Source of the DNA: Tetradesmus obliquus
Taxonomy: Eukaryota > Chlorophyta > Chlorophyceae > Sphaeropleales > Scenedesmaceae
Direction of reading: 5' to 3'
NCBI GenBank assembly: GCA_030272155.1
Contig: CP126195.1
Span: 5,625,001 to 5,689,000 of the forward strand
Length of the DNA stretch: 64,000 nucleotides
Shown: positions 11,853 through 22,332 of the stretch, in pieces
Layout of the letters: every line of letters begins with the position of its first letter
Position numbering within the stretch: the stretch's first letter is position 1
Program-made: the position numbers and the translations under genes
Notes under the pieces: model-generated
What the model saw: only the letters and a program-made list of their open reading frames with translations
Told to the model about the DNA's origin: nothing
Database searches by the model: none

Positions 11853-13109
11853 ATGGCAGAGCTGGACGCAGTGTCTCTGTACGTGGAGCTCTCCGCTGCC
11901 ATCGGCGAGCAGCAGTCCCGCTGCCTGCAGCAGTCGGTCAAATGGGCAGCAGAGCAGCTGGTGGGACTGCCTGAGGCAGCCTTTGAGGCGGGGGCGCAGC
12001 AGGCAGCGGAGGCAAGAGCCCGCAGCTGGCAGCCGGAGCACCCTCGGCTAGTGCAGGGCCGCTCATACTTTGACCTCAAGGTGATAATCACAGCATGGGT
12101 TTGTTTATTGATATGTGGCTGCGCGTGCTTTGGTTGTTTCATGATGATGTGTTGTAATAGCAGGGGGTAAGTACTGCATGTGCGGTGCGAGCTGTTCTGT
12201 GCTGTGCTGTTCTGTGCTGTGCTGTGCTGTGCGAATCCTTTGAAATGCACGCCATGCTGTGTCGATTCATCCTTGTCGGCAGCTGCAGCAACCATCGGCA
12301 GCAACCCTCGGCAGCTGGAGCAACCCTTTCGCCATCCTGTGCTCAAGTGTGATGTGCTGGTTGCTGCACTGCCCCTGCTGCACCACCCCTGCAGGAATAC
12401 CTGCGTGCAGCACATGTGCTGGCAGGCATAGACACGCCAGTAGCTGTGTTTCTGCGCTGCTATGCCCTGTACCTGGCTGGAGAGAAGCGCAAAGAGTGAG
12501 CAGGCAGCCAAGCCAGCTTCACTCCCTTGCAAAGTTACAGCTCACTATGCCAGCGCAACACACAGCAAGCTGCAGTTGGTGCAGCTGCGCCTCTCGTGTG
12601 AGCAGCATTGCATGTTCAGCAGCATTGCATGTAGGGCAGCAGTGTGCGGCTGGCCCCATCACCAATACTGAAAGCAATATGGCCTGGTTGTACGTGTTGC
12701 ATCAGCAGCTGTTGAGCACCGCACATGCACAAATGTTGCAATGTTTTATGCTAGTCTTTGCTTGTCTTACACGTTGCCATGCCTGTGCATCTGCATGTGC
12801 TGCAGGGAGCAGCGTGTGGAGGCGTCTGGGCCGCTGGGGTCCGCAGTGACAGCAAACCCTCACCTAGATCAGGTGAGCGGCAGCAGCGGCAGCAGCAGCA
12901 GCGGAAGCAGCAGCAGGAGGAGGCAGCAACAGGAAATACTAAACCATCAGTCAGTGTAGCGATTTCGCACCAAACAGCAACAGCATGCTAGGAACAGGAA
13001 AGTTACTAGCCATTGCTGTTCACCAGGATGTACAGCAGCAGCGGCTGGGGGCAACACCCACAGCATGACCAGCAGCAGCATGGTATCAAGCAGCAAGTAG
13101 CTTCAGTTT

Positions 13110-13176
<67 letters not shown>

Positions 13177-16100
13177 GGCCTCCTGCAGGTGTCAGCTGAG
13201 CTGGAGGCTGCCACTGCTGCTGGGCTGCTGGCGGGTGACGGCTACGCACTCTACCTGCAGGCGCTGCTGGCGATAGAGCAGTGAGCAAAACTGCTGTGTG
13301 GTGTAGCTGGTGCGTGTTGCTACTGTGTGTGGTGTTGTGCCTGCAGGCATTGCTGGCATTAGAGCAGTGAGCCGTTGTTAATCATCGGGTTGATGATGTT
13401 GTTAGTGTCATAGCAATGCACAGCGGTGAGCTGATGGCACTGCAGCCCTCGGGTCAAGTATTTTGGCATTGAAAGCAAGAGTCAGGCACCAGCGTGTTGA
13501 GTGGGAGCACCGCCCATTTGCACACGGCTACAATCTGCTTGCTACTGCTGCTGCCGCTGCTGCAGGGACCACAAGCCCTGGGCGAGGCAGCTGCTGGTGC
13601 AGAGCCTCAACGCATGCCCCTGCCACTGGGGCGCATGGCAGGTGAACACAACAAAAACAGCATCGTCATCACCAGCAGCAGCATGAGCCGGAGCAGCTGA
13701 AGCACCGCTGGGGCACCGCTGTGCTATCTCAGCTGCATGAGCACTTGTTGCAGGGAATGGCGAATTCATGTTGAACACAAGATCCTGCCGGTCTGGCTAG
13801 CATGCACATGGCCAGCCCAGCAACGCCGCCAGCAGTCTGTATTGAAGTCACCATATGTCTTGACTGTTAACCACAAGATTGTTGTCACATTGTCACATTT
13901 GACACAGGCGCTGACAGGGCTGTGTGAGGACCTGGAGGATGTGTCCCGCCTGGCGCTGCCCGGCCACTGGGCGCGCCACTTCTTCCTGGCGGCGCTGTGC
14001 CTGGAGCTGCAGCATAACGCGGAGGCACTGAGCAGGCTGCAGGTCATCAACCAGGTGGGTTATGTGTCGCTTGCTGTGTCTGATGTGCTTGATCAACCTC
14101 TGGTTGTGTGCAAGCAGGGAGCTGCAGCACAACGCTGAGGCACTGAGCAGGCTGCAGTCCATCAACCAGGTGGGCAAGGGTTGTGTGGTCTGTGCTTGCT
14201 TGTGGCACGCGCCACGTCTTCCTGGCGGCGCTGTGCCTGGAGCTGCAGCATAACGCGGAGGCACTGAGCAGGCTGCAGGTCATCAACCAGGTGGGTTATG
14301 TGTGGCTTGCTGTGTCTGGTGTGCTTGATCAACCTCTGGTTGTGTGCAAGCAGGGAGCTGCAGCACAACGCTGAGGCACTGAGCAGGCTGCAGTCCATCA
14401 ACCAGGTGGGCAAAGGGTTGTGTGGTCTGTGCTTGCTTGTGGCACGCGCCACTTCTTCCTGGCGGCGCTGTGCCTGGAGCTGCAGCACAACCTGAGGCGC
14501 TCAGCAGGCTGCAGGTCATCAACCAGGTAAGCATAAAGGCTGTGCGGTCTTTGCACGTTGCTGTGAACTTGCTGCGCTGTGCCTGGCGCTGCAGCACAAT
14601 GCAGAGGCACTGAGCAGGCTGGAGGTCGTCAACCAGGTGGGTTATGTGTGGCATGCTGTGTTTTGTGCGCTTGATGAACCTCTGGTTGTGTGCAAGCAGG
14701 GGGCTGCAGCACATTGGGGAGGCAATGAGCAGGCAGGTCATCAACCAGGTACACCAGGAACAGGTTGACACACTTCAACCCTGGCTGCATGCCGCACTGG
14801 CGCAGTTCAACCTGCTGTGCTGTTCATTGACAGCTGTATGTGGTTGTCCTTTTGCTGCCTGCAGCTCGTCCCTGGCAGCGACTGGGTGGCCGCCAATGCA
14901 GCTCTGGCGCACTGAACATATGCAGCTCTGTCTACGGCTAACATCCTGCTGCTGTCCTCGATCTTTTGCAGCTCTTCCCTGGCAGCGACTGGGTGGCTGC
15001 CAATGCCGCGCTGGCGCACTACAACATGTGCAACCTTGCTGACAGCTGCTGTATGTGTGTCTCATCTGTCCTGCATCAACACGCTTTTCTGCCCTGCAGC
15101 TGTTCCCTGGCAGCGACTGGGTTGCTGCCAACGCTGCGCTGGCGCACTACAACATGCGCAACCTGGCTGACAGCTGCTGTATGTGTGTATCATCTGCCCT
15201 GTGCTGCATCAACACACTTTTCTGCCCTGCAGCTCTTCCCTGGCAGCGATTGGGTGGCCGCCAATGCCGCGCTGGCGCACTACAACATACACAGTTCTCT
15301 CAACAGCTAACACTGTGCTACTGTGTGCATTGTCGAACCTCGATCTCTCGCAGCTGTTCCCTGGCAGCGACTGGGTTGCCGCAAATGCCGCCCTGGCGCA
15401 CTACAACATACGCAGCTCTGTCTCCTGCTTAACATCCTGCTGCTGTCCTCAATCTTTTGCAGCTCTTCCCTGGCAGCGACTGGGTTGCTGCCAACGCCGC
15501 GCTGGCGCACTACAACATGCGCAACTTTGACAAGGCGCAGGCGCTGTACGAGGACCTGCTGGCACGGGACCCTGCACGCTTGGCGGTGAGTGCCTGTTGT
15601 TTGCGATTTTTTGGTGCTTAGCTGCTGTTTCAATGCCACTGCAACAGCCGGTGGTGATGATGTGGCATAGGCGCAGCAGCTCCTGGTGCCTCAATGCGAG
15701 TTCAATGCGAATCAATTCCTGGCACACAGCGCAGGGCATGGACACCCACAGCAACATCCTGTTTGACATCAACTGAACCTGCAACGACACGTTTTGATAT
15801 GCTTTGTGTTGCACCACCACTGTGCAGGGCATGGACACCTACAGCAACATCCTGTTTGTCAAGGAGGCGTTTGCGCCGCTGAGCCACCTGGCGCACCGCC
15901 TGGCGGGCAGCGACAAGTACACGCCCGAGGCCTGCTGCGTGATTGGCAACTACTACAGCCTCAAGGTAGGCACTGGCACAGGCTGTAGCTTGGTATTCTG
16001 GTAGCTTTGTTGCTCTTTGGCTCTGTGGCTGTGGATTCTGTATGAGAACTTGCCTGTCAGGTTGGCAACTACTACAGCCTGGGCAGTTTGGTGATATAAC

Positions 16101-19100
16101 CTTTGCCTGTGTTCCAAGGAGGAAGGCAGTGCGGGCTTTGTGTAGGTTACATGCACGTCAGTCTGGCAACTGATACTACAAGCTTCAGAGGGGTGGTTTT
16201 GCGGTTATGATGATCTGTCTATTTGATCGCCAGTCGATCTAGCGTCTGCTACATTTGGTAATACTTGGAAGGCCTGAACCCCAACCTCGAGCTTTAAGCG
16301 GCCCCTCAACAACCCTAACCCGCGCGCCATCAGCAGGGCCAGCACGAGCGGGCAGTGAAATACTTCAGGCGCGCGCTGTGGCTGAGCCACAGCCTTGTGC
16401 GCTTGCTGACAAAGACATTAGAGCTTGATCCAACATTAAAACTTTATACACTTGCAGGGCCAGCACGAGCGGGCAGTGAAGTATTTCAGGCGCGCGCTGT
16501 GGCTGAGCCACAGCCTTGTGCGCTTGCTGACAAAGACATTAGAGCTTGATCCAACATTGAAACTTTACACACTTGCAGGGCCAGCACGAGCGGGCAGTGA
16601 AGTACTTCAGGCGCGCGCTGTGGCTGAGCCACAGCCTTGTGCGCTTGCTGACAAAGACATCAGAGCTTGCTCCAACATTATAACTTTACACACTTGCAGG
16701 GCCAGCACGAGCGGGCAGTGAAGTACTTCAGGCTCGCGCTGTGGCTGAGCCACAGCCTTGTGCGCTTGCTGACACAGACATTAGAGCTTGCTCCAACATT
16801 GAAACTTTACACACTTGCAGGGCCAGCACAAGCGGGCAGTGGAGTACTTCAGGCGCGCGCTGTGGCTGAGCCACAGCCTTGTGCGCTTGCTGACAAAGAC
16901 ATTAGAGCTTGATCCAACATTAAAACTTTACACACTTGCAGGGCCAGCATGAGCGGGCAGTGGAGTACTTCAGGCGTGCGCTGCGGCTGAGCCGCACCTA
17001 CCTGTCCGCGTGGACGCTGATGGGCCACGAGTACGTGGAGATGAAGAACGCACCCGCAGCCATCGGTGAGCTGCTGTACATGGCTGCACTACTGTGCTAA
17101 TGTACTGTTGATGTGATTTGGGCTGCTTTCTCCCAGATTTTCATGCGGAGGCCTATCGGTTGGAACGCTTGAGTCTAGACAGCTACCAACGTGAAAGCTG
17201 AAAGCATGTGGTGCTTGCACATGCCCTTTGGGACATCCTCGGGTGCAGGGCTAACAGTCTCCCACCCTTGCCGCATGCCGCTTGTGTGCAGATGCATACC
17301 GCTCCGCTGTTGCGCTCAACCCGCGCGACTACCGCGCGTGGTACGGCCTTGGCCAGACCTACGAGCTGCTCAGCATGCCCTTCTACGCGCTGCACTACTA
17401 CAGGTAGGCATCCACTTCTTCATTAGAACGTTTGTTACATGCGTTATTTGCGGACAAATGGCGCTGCTGCGGCCTCTAAACCTGCGCATGTGGAGCGTGC
17501 TGGCCACTGCTGCTAGGAGGGCCTGGCGTCCTTTGTCGATGCCTTCACTGCGTCTCAGCTGTTCTCCACTGCCCTTCCTCCTCCCTGCCTGCAGGCGTGC
17601 TGCACTGCTGCGCCCCAGCGATCCCAGGATGTGGGGTGCGTTGGGTCACTGCTATGAGAGCTAAGGGCTGTCACCTCAAACCCTAACGCCTGCACTGTGT
17701 CTGAAACTGCCGCTGTCCCTCCGTACAGGCGTGCCGCACTGCTGAGGCCTTCAGACCCACGCATGTGGTGCGCGCTGGGCCACCGCTACGAGAGCGATGG
17801 GCCTGACAGCCCTACACCGTGACACCTGCACTGACACGAAATCCTCTGCTTCTTAATATCTTTCCTCCTGCAGGCGTGCTGCGCTGCTGCGCCCTTGTGA
17901 CCCAAGGATGTGCTGCGCCCTGGGCCACTGCTATGAGAGCGAGCGGCTGTCACCCCAAATCCTAACACCTGCACTGTGGCTGAAACTGTCGCTGCCCCTT
18001 TGCAGGCGTGCTGCACTGCTGAGGCCGTCAGACCCACGCATGTGGTGTGCGCTGGGCCACTGCTATGAGAGCGAGGGGCTGGGCCTGCCAGGCCTGGCGG
18101 TGCGCTGCTACAGGAGGGCTGTAGCACATGGCGATCGAGAAGGCATCGGGCTCGCAAAGTTGGTGAGCGAGGCTGTTTTGCTTTTGCTGCCCAGTCATTG
18201 GAACTCTGCCAGTGGAACATTGGTGGCAGTGGCGCGTGGCGACCATGACTCACGGCAGCACCGTATTGCTTGGTGCTCATAAAACAGCACAGCAAGGTAC
18301 CGCTGCTGCTGCTGCAATGCAATGCAATGCAATGCATTGCAATGCAGGCGAAGCTGCACGAGGCGCAGGGCGAGCGCTCCACTGCTGCACACTACTGCGT
18401 GCTCAACCTTGGCAACATCATGCTGCTGCTGCTGCTGCTGTGCAGGCGAAGCTGCATGAGGCGCAGGGGGAGCGGGCCACTGCCGCGCACTACTACGCGC
18501 TCAACCTGGCGCGGCTGGATGCTGAGCGGGTGCAGGGCGGGGACGTGACGGAGGCGCTGCTTTTCCTGGCAGAGTATGCAAAGGTGGGATCAAAAAAAGC
18601 GGTGCAGTTCGGAATGAAGTATAGAATAGCAGGGTGTTCCTGGCAAGTTGCACAGGATGTATGAACAGGAATATGAACATGCACAGGAAATTGGGGCGCA
18701 GCCGGCGCGCTCCGTGGCCTTCACTACGGTCATGCAATTGTTCCTTCCTTTGTGTTGACATGTTGGAGGCGCTGCTGTTCCTGGTAGAATACGCAAAAGT
18801 GTGAACCATGGCATGGGAGTAGGAATATGACTAAACTGCGGTGTTGGTCCTTTTCACCGGGCACGTTTTGGTGATGTGACGGAACCGCTGCTGTCCTGGC
18901 GCAGTACGCAAAGGTCGGAAAACAATGATCAATGAACAGGAGTTGGTAGATGGCTATGGTGTCGGTCAGGACTTCGAAGATTGACATGGTGTCATTCTCT
19001 GTTACAGTGACGTGAAGGATCCGCTGCTGATCTTGCAGGTTATCCAAAGTGCGGCAATTGCTGCGTTGAGGTTGGGCACAGATGCATTGTGTGTGACTGC

Positions 19101-19324
19101 CAGGATGTAGGCGAGCCTGCAGTGGCGGCTGCCTGCTGCTGTCGAGTGTGGTTTGTTTGTTGGCATCAAGCCACAACCATCTCTCAGCTGCTGCTGCTGC
19201 TGCTGCACCTGCTGCTGCAGGACATGGGCATGTTGGCAGAGGCTGAGGCCTACTGCCAGCGCCTGATGGATGTGGGGGGCCCAGCCAACATGTTGCCGCT
19301 GCTGCTGCTGTTGCTGGCTGCTGC

Positions 19325-19357
<33 letters not shown>

Positions 19358-19428
19358 AGGACATGGGCATGCTGGCAGAGGCTGAGGCCTACTGCCAGCT
19401 CCTGATGGACGTGGGTGGCCCAGCCGAC

Positions 19429-19459
<31 letters not shown>

Positions 19460-19743
19460 AGGACATGGGCATGCTGGCAGAGGCTGAGGCGTACTGCCAG
19501 CGCCTCATGGACGTGGGGGGCCCAGCCAACATGCGAGCCAAGGCCATCCTGCGGGAGCTGCGCAGCAGCCGCAGCAGCGCAGCAGCAGCAGCAGCAGCAG
19601 CAGCGCAGGCGGCTGGCCTGGTGGCAGCAGCAGCAGCAGGGACTGGCGACAGCGGCAGGGGCAGGGCGGTGCTGGGGGCTCGGAGGGTGCTAGGGGAGGC
19701 CACTGGCAGCAGCTCGTGGCTATCTCAAGCTGGTGCGGCACCC

Positions 19744-19775
<32 letters not shown>

Positions 19776-21020
19776 GACACCCTTGGGTGGTGTGGCAGCG
19801 GGCACGCCGCTTGCGCAGCGGCTGCGGTTCATGCAGGCTGCTGATGCTGCTGGGGCTGGCTACGCGTCACCTGCAGCAGGCAACACCCCAGGTGGGCTGC
19901 TCAGCTGTGCTGCAGGAGACATATGTTAGTCATTTGGGTCTGCTCTTGCTGTGTTAACCTTTTTAGCGCTTGCTGTGTTAAGCTTACCACCCACTCAGCA
20001 TAGCACTACAGCAAACCATTGAAGCATACAGCTCACGGTTCAGATGGCCAACCACTTGCAAGTGGCTGCGGCCTTTATGCTGCGTGCTGCTGTTGTATAT
20101 GCAAGCTGGATTTGCGTATACGTATCAATGCAACGGAATGCATAGTAGCACTGGCTCTGCAGGCTTCATTCAGTGTCTCAACCGTGTGTTCTGGTTTGTG
20201 GCTGGAAAACTCACTTTTTCTCACAGGGAACTTCAGTGTAGCAATGGATGATGAGGATGATGAAGATGATGATGACCGGCAGCTGCTGGCAGATATGGAC
20301 CAAGTTACACCACCAGCAGCAGAAGCAGAAGCAGCACTAGCAGCAGCAGCGGCGGCGGCAGGGTGGGCCAGTAGCAGCATGCGTCCACCTCAGCGGCAGC
20401 AGCAGCGCTTCATGCCAACGCCAGCTGGGCGGTTTGCAGGGGCCATGGCAGCAGCAGCAGCAGCGCCGGGTGACACTCCGAGTGACACGGGTGACGCAGA
20501 CATGGACATGGTTACACCAGCGCCGTTTGCATTCCCTAGTGCAGCGGGTCCGCCACGCATTGCGCCGCCAGCAGCTGCCCGAGCAGCAGCAGCAGCAGCA
20601 GGTCGTGGTCCTGGCGGCGGCAACAGTGGCGGTATAGGGTTCACTCCAGGAGTGACACCAGAAGCAGCAGCAGCACTGAATGGGACCGCTGGCGACAGCG
20701 GCACTGCTGGCAATGCAGCATGGAGGGCAAATCTGATGCAGCTGCTGGGGTCGGACTTTTCACAGCAGACTGGCGCTGCTGCTGGGGCGAGGTTTAGGGC
20801 TCAGCTGGCAGCGCCAGGTCAGCAGCAGCTGGGTGGTAGGGGTTTAGGGTTTGACACGCCTGGCAGTGACATGGACATGATGACGCCTGCTGCTGCAGGG
20901 GCTGGCCGTGGGGCAGTGAGGGGTGGCTTGTTTGACACGCCTGTGGAGGGTGCTGCAGGAGGGCAGCAGCAGCAGCAGCTGCAGCAGCAGGGAGACGAAA
21001 GCCCGTCGACTCCCACGTAG
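11853..21020 (+). CDS. APC8: Anaphase-promoting complex subunit 8 (CDC23-like TPR protein) with long C-terminal extension
   Basis: Fourteen exons: 11853-12080, 12395-12495, 12806-12872, 13189-13280, 13566-13641, 13908-14054, 15463-15585, 15828-15965, 16942-17065, 17292-17403, 18006-18162, 18446-18583, 19462-19891, 20227-21020. All phases agree, giving 908 residues. The N-terminus ([39 protein letters not shown]) and TPR blocks ([56 protein letters not shown]) match CDC23/APC8, a scaffold of the APC/C ubiquitin ligase that drives mitotic exit. The TPR core ends near residue 535. The remaining ~370 residues are Ala-rich with TP motifs, far longer than the plant protein (about 580 residues in all). 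Several introns contain tandem partial copies of neighbouring exons. Confidence 0.93.
13110..13174. repeat. (CTG)n tract upstream of APC8 exon 4 acceptor
   Basis: A run of about 20 TGC/CTG triplets on the sense strand ends 14 bp before the TCCTGCAG acceptor of exon 4 (13189). Confidence 0.9.
14117..14752 (+). repeat. Array of APC8 exon 6 3' edges
   Basis: The end of exon 6 ([19 protein letters not shown] plus GTGGG donor) is followed by about six partial copies, near 14117, 14207, 14353, 14448, 14572 and 14700. Two variants alternate (LQV and LQS before INQ), so the array probably grew by duplicating a dimer of about 236 bp. Confidence 0.85.
14866..15462 (+). repeat. Five intronic copies of APC8 exon 7 5' edge
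   Basis: Acceptor plus [18 protein letters not shown] codons recur near 14866, 14973, 15103, 15233 and 15354 before the full exon at 15463. The copies stop after about 60 exon bases and run into intron-like sequence with no clear donor. Confidence 0.87.
16337..16941 (+). repeat. Five 121-bp tandem copies of APC8 exon 9 5' edge
   Basis: Exon-like starts after ...TTGCAG occur at 16337, 16458, 16579, 16700 and 16821, and the complete exon starts at 16942: an exact 121-bp period. The copies share [10 protein letters not shown] after [17 protein letters not shown], whereas the full exon reads [12 protein letters not shown]. The copies are therefore closer to one another than to the functional exon. 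Confidence 0.93.
17596..18005 (+). repeat. Three intronic copies of APC8 exon 11 5' edge
   Basis: CAG-acceptor plus [17 protein letters not shown] codons begin near 17596, 17729 and 17875, before the full exon at 18006. The first copy runs into TAA after CYES, so its use would truncate the protein. Confidence 0.85.
18316..18347 (+). repeat. (AATGC)n run forming the acceptor of an exon 12 duplicate
   Basis: Repeated AATGC pentamers end in GCAG immediately before a partial copy of exon 12 ([17 protein letters not shown]), which lies 98 bp upstream of the modelled exon 12 start at 18446. Confidence 0.8.
19221..19461 (+). repeat. Two extra copies of APC8 exon 13 start, each with a CTG-tract acceptor
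   Basis: [13 protein letters not shown] coding starts lie at 19221, 19360 and 19462. Each is preceded by a (CTG)n CAG acceptor, and the first two run straight into the next CTG tract. The duplicated unit is clearly tract plus exon head. Confidence 0.9.
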
Positions 21021-21460
21021 GCAGAGATGCTGATATGCAGGTGGAGCATGTGTTCGGCATTTGCATACAGTATGTACAGGGTTTGGCCACACTTGTGAGT
21101 ACTAGTACTGTGCAGTACTGGGCTGTCTAGCGTATGCATGTGTTGCTCCATCGAGCAGGTCAGCTGCGTGACGCAAAATGTTATGCTGCTTGGTCATCGG
21201 GGATGAAATAAGAAAACTTCGATCAATTCGATTGAAGTCGGTGCGTTCCTGGTGATGTTGGTGTTGGCGCGAAGCTGCGACCAGCTGCAGCCCGCGTAAC
21301 AAGGTGCGTGCAGTGGCGCCATGTCACTAGGCAGGCTCCCAAGCTCAGCACGCGACTCTAGCTAATGTCATTTGGAATCACATTACTTGACACTTCTAGG
21401 AGTATTGGAGAAACTGTTTGATCTGTATTTGTGCTCCGCTATTAGCTTTCACAGACAAAA
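21021..21460. other. Intergenic region between APC8 and NPF transporter
   Basis: Tandem plus-strand genes are separated by 440 bp, which should hold the APC8 3' UTR and the transporter promoter. I see no distinctive motif. Confidence 0.6.
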
Positions 21461-22296
21461 ATGGCGCCACACGACGGGATCCCAGAGGAGGACGCAGACT
21501 CATTAGAAGACAGTACTCATCTATCTAGGATATCACTTAGGAAAGACACCAACCATCATAGGCACCAGGCGGAGGAGATCGCTGCACCAGAGGAGGACCC
21601 TGTGTCGACTCAACGCAAGCGCATGCTCTTCCTGGCATGCGTATGCATTCTAGGTGGGAACATTACCAAGCACAACGACGATCGATTCATGCATAAGGCC
21701 TGCAAGCAGACGATTGGTGTTGCCGGATGCCAAGCAGCCGAGCGCGCGCGAGAAAATGTGTGCCTCGCCACTGCAAACGACAGCAAGAATGGTGTGAACG
21801 TAGTCAGTAGGCTGATCCTTTGACGTCTCGTGAGATGTGCTGGTGTCGTGCGTGACTACTTCTGCTGCTGCTGCTGCTGTTGTCTGACTGGTGCTGCAGG
21901 CAATGAGCTGTGTGAGCGGTGAGTGCCGTTGTATGCCTGCCAGATAAGTTCACGTCAGCAGCTTGGATAGGTAGATGAGTCAAACAAGAGATAAAACCAG
22001 AGATATGTGGTTCAGTTTGCTGATCTGCCAATGATGTCTACACAACTTGTCCTGCGTGATCCCAAGCAAGCCCTGAGAAACACTGCCTGGGCCTGTCACC
22101 TGCCATCACCATGTCCTATTGTTCCCCTTATATGTCCAACATTGCTGCTGTGTATTGTGCTGCTGTGTATTGTGCTGCTGTGCAATGTGCTCTGCTGGTG
22201 TGTGCAGGTTGGCCTTCTATGGGCTGCAGACCAACATGGGCCTGTACCTGAAAAAGGAGCTGGGCTACCCAGCTGACACCGCCTCACAGCTGGTGA

Positions 22297-22332
<36 letters not shown>

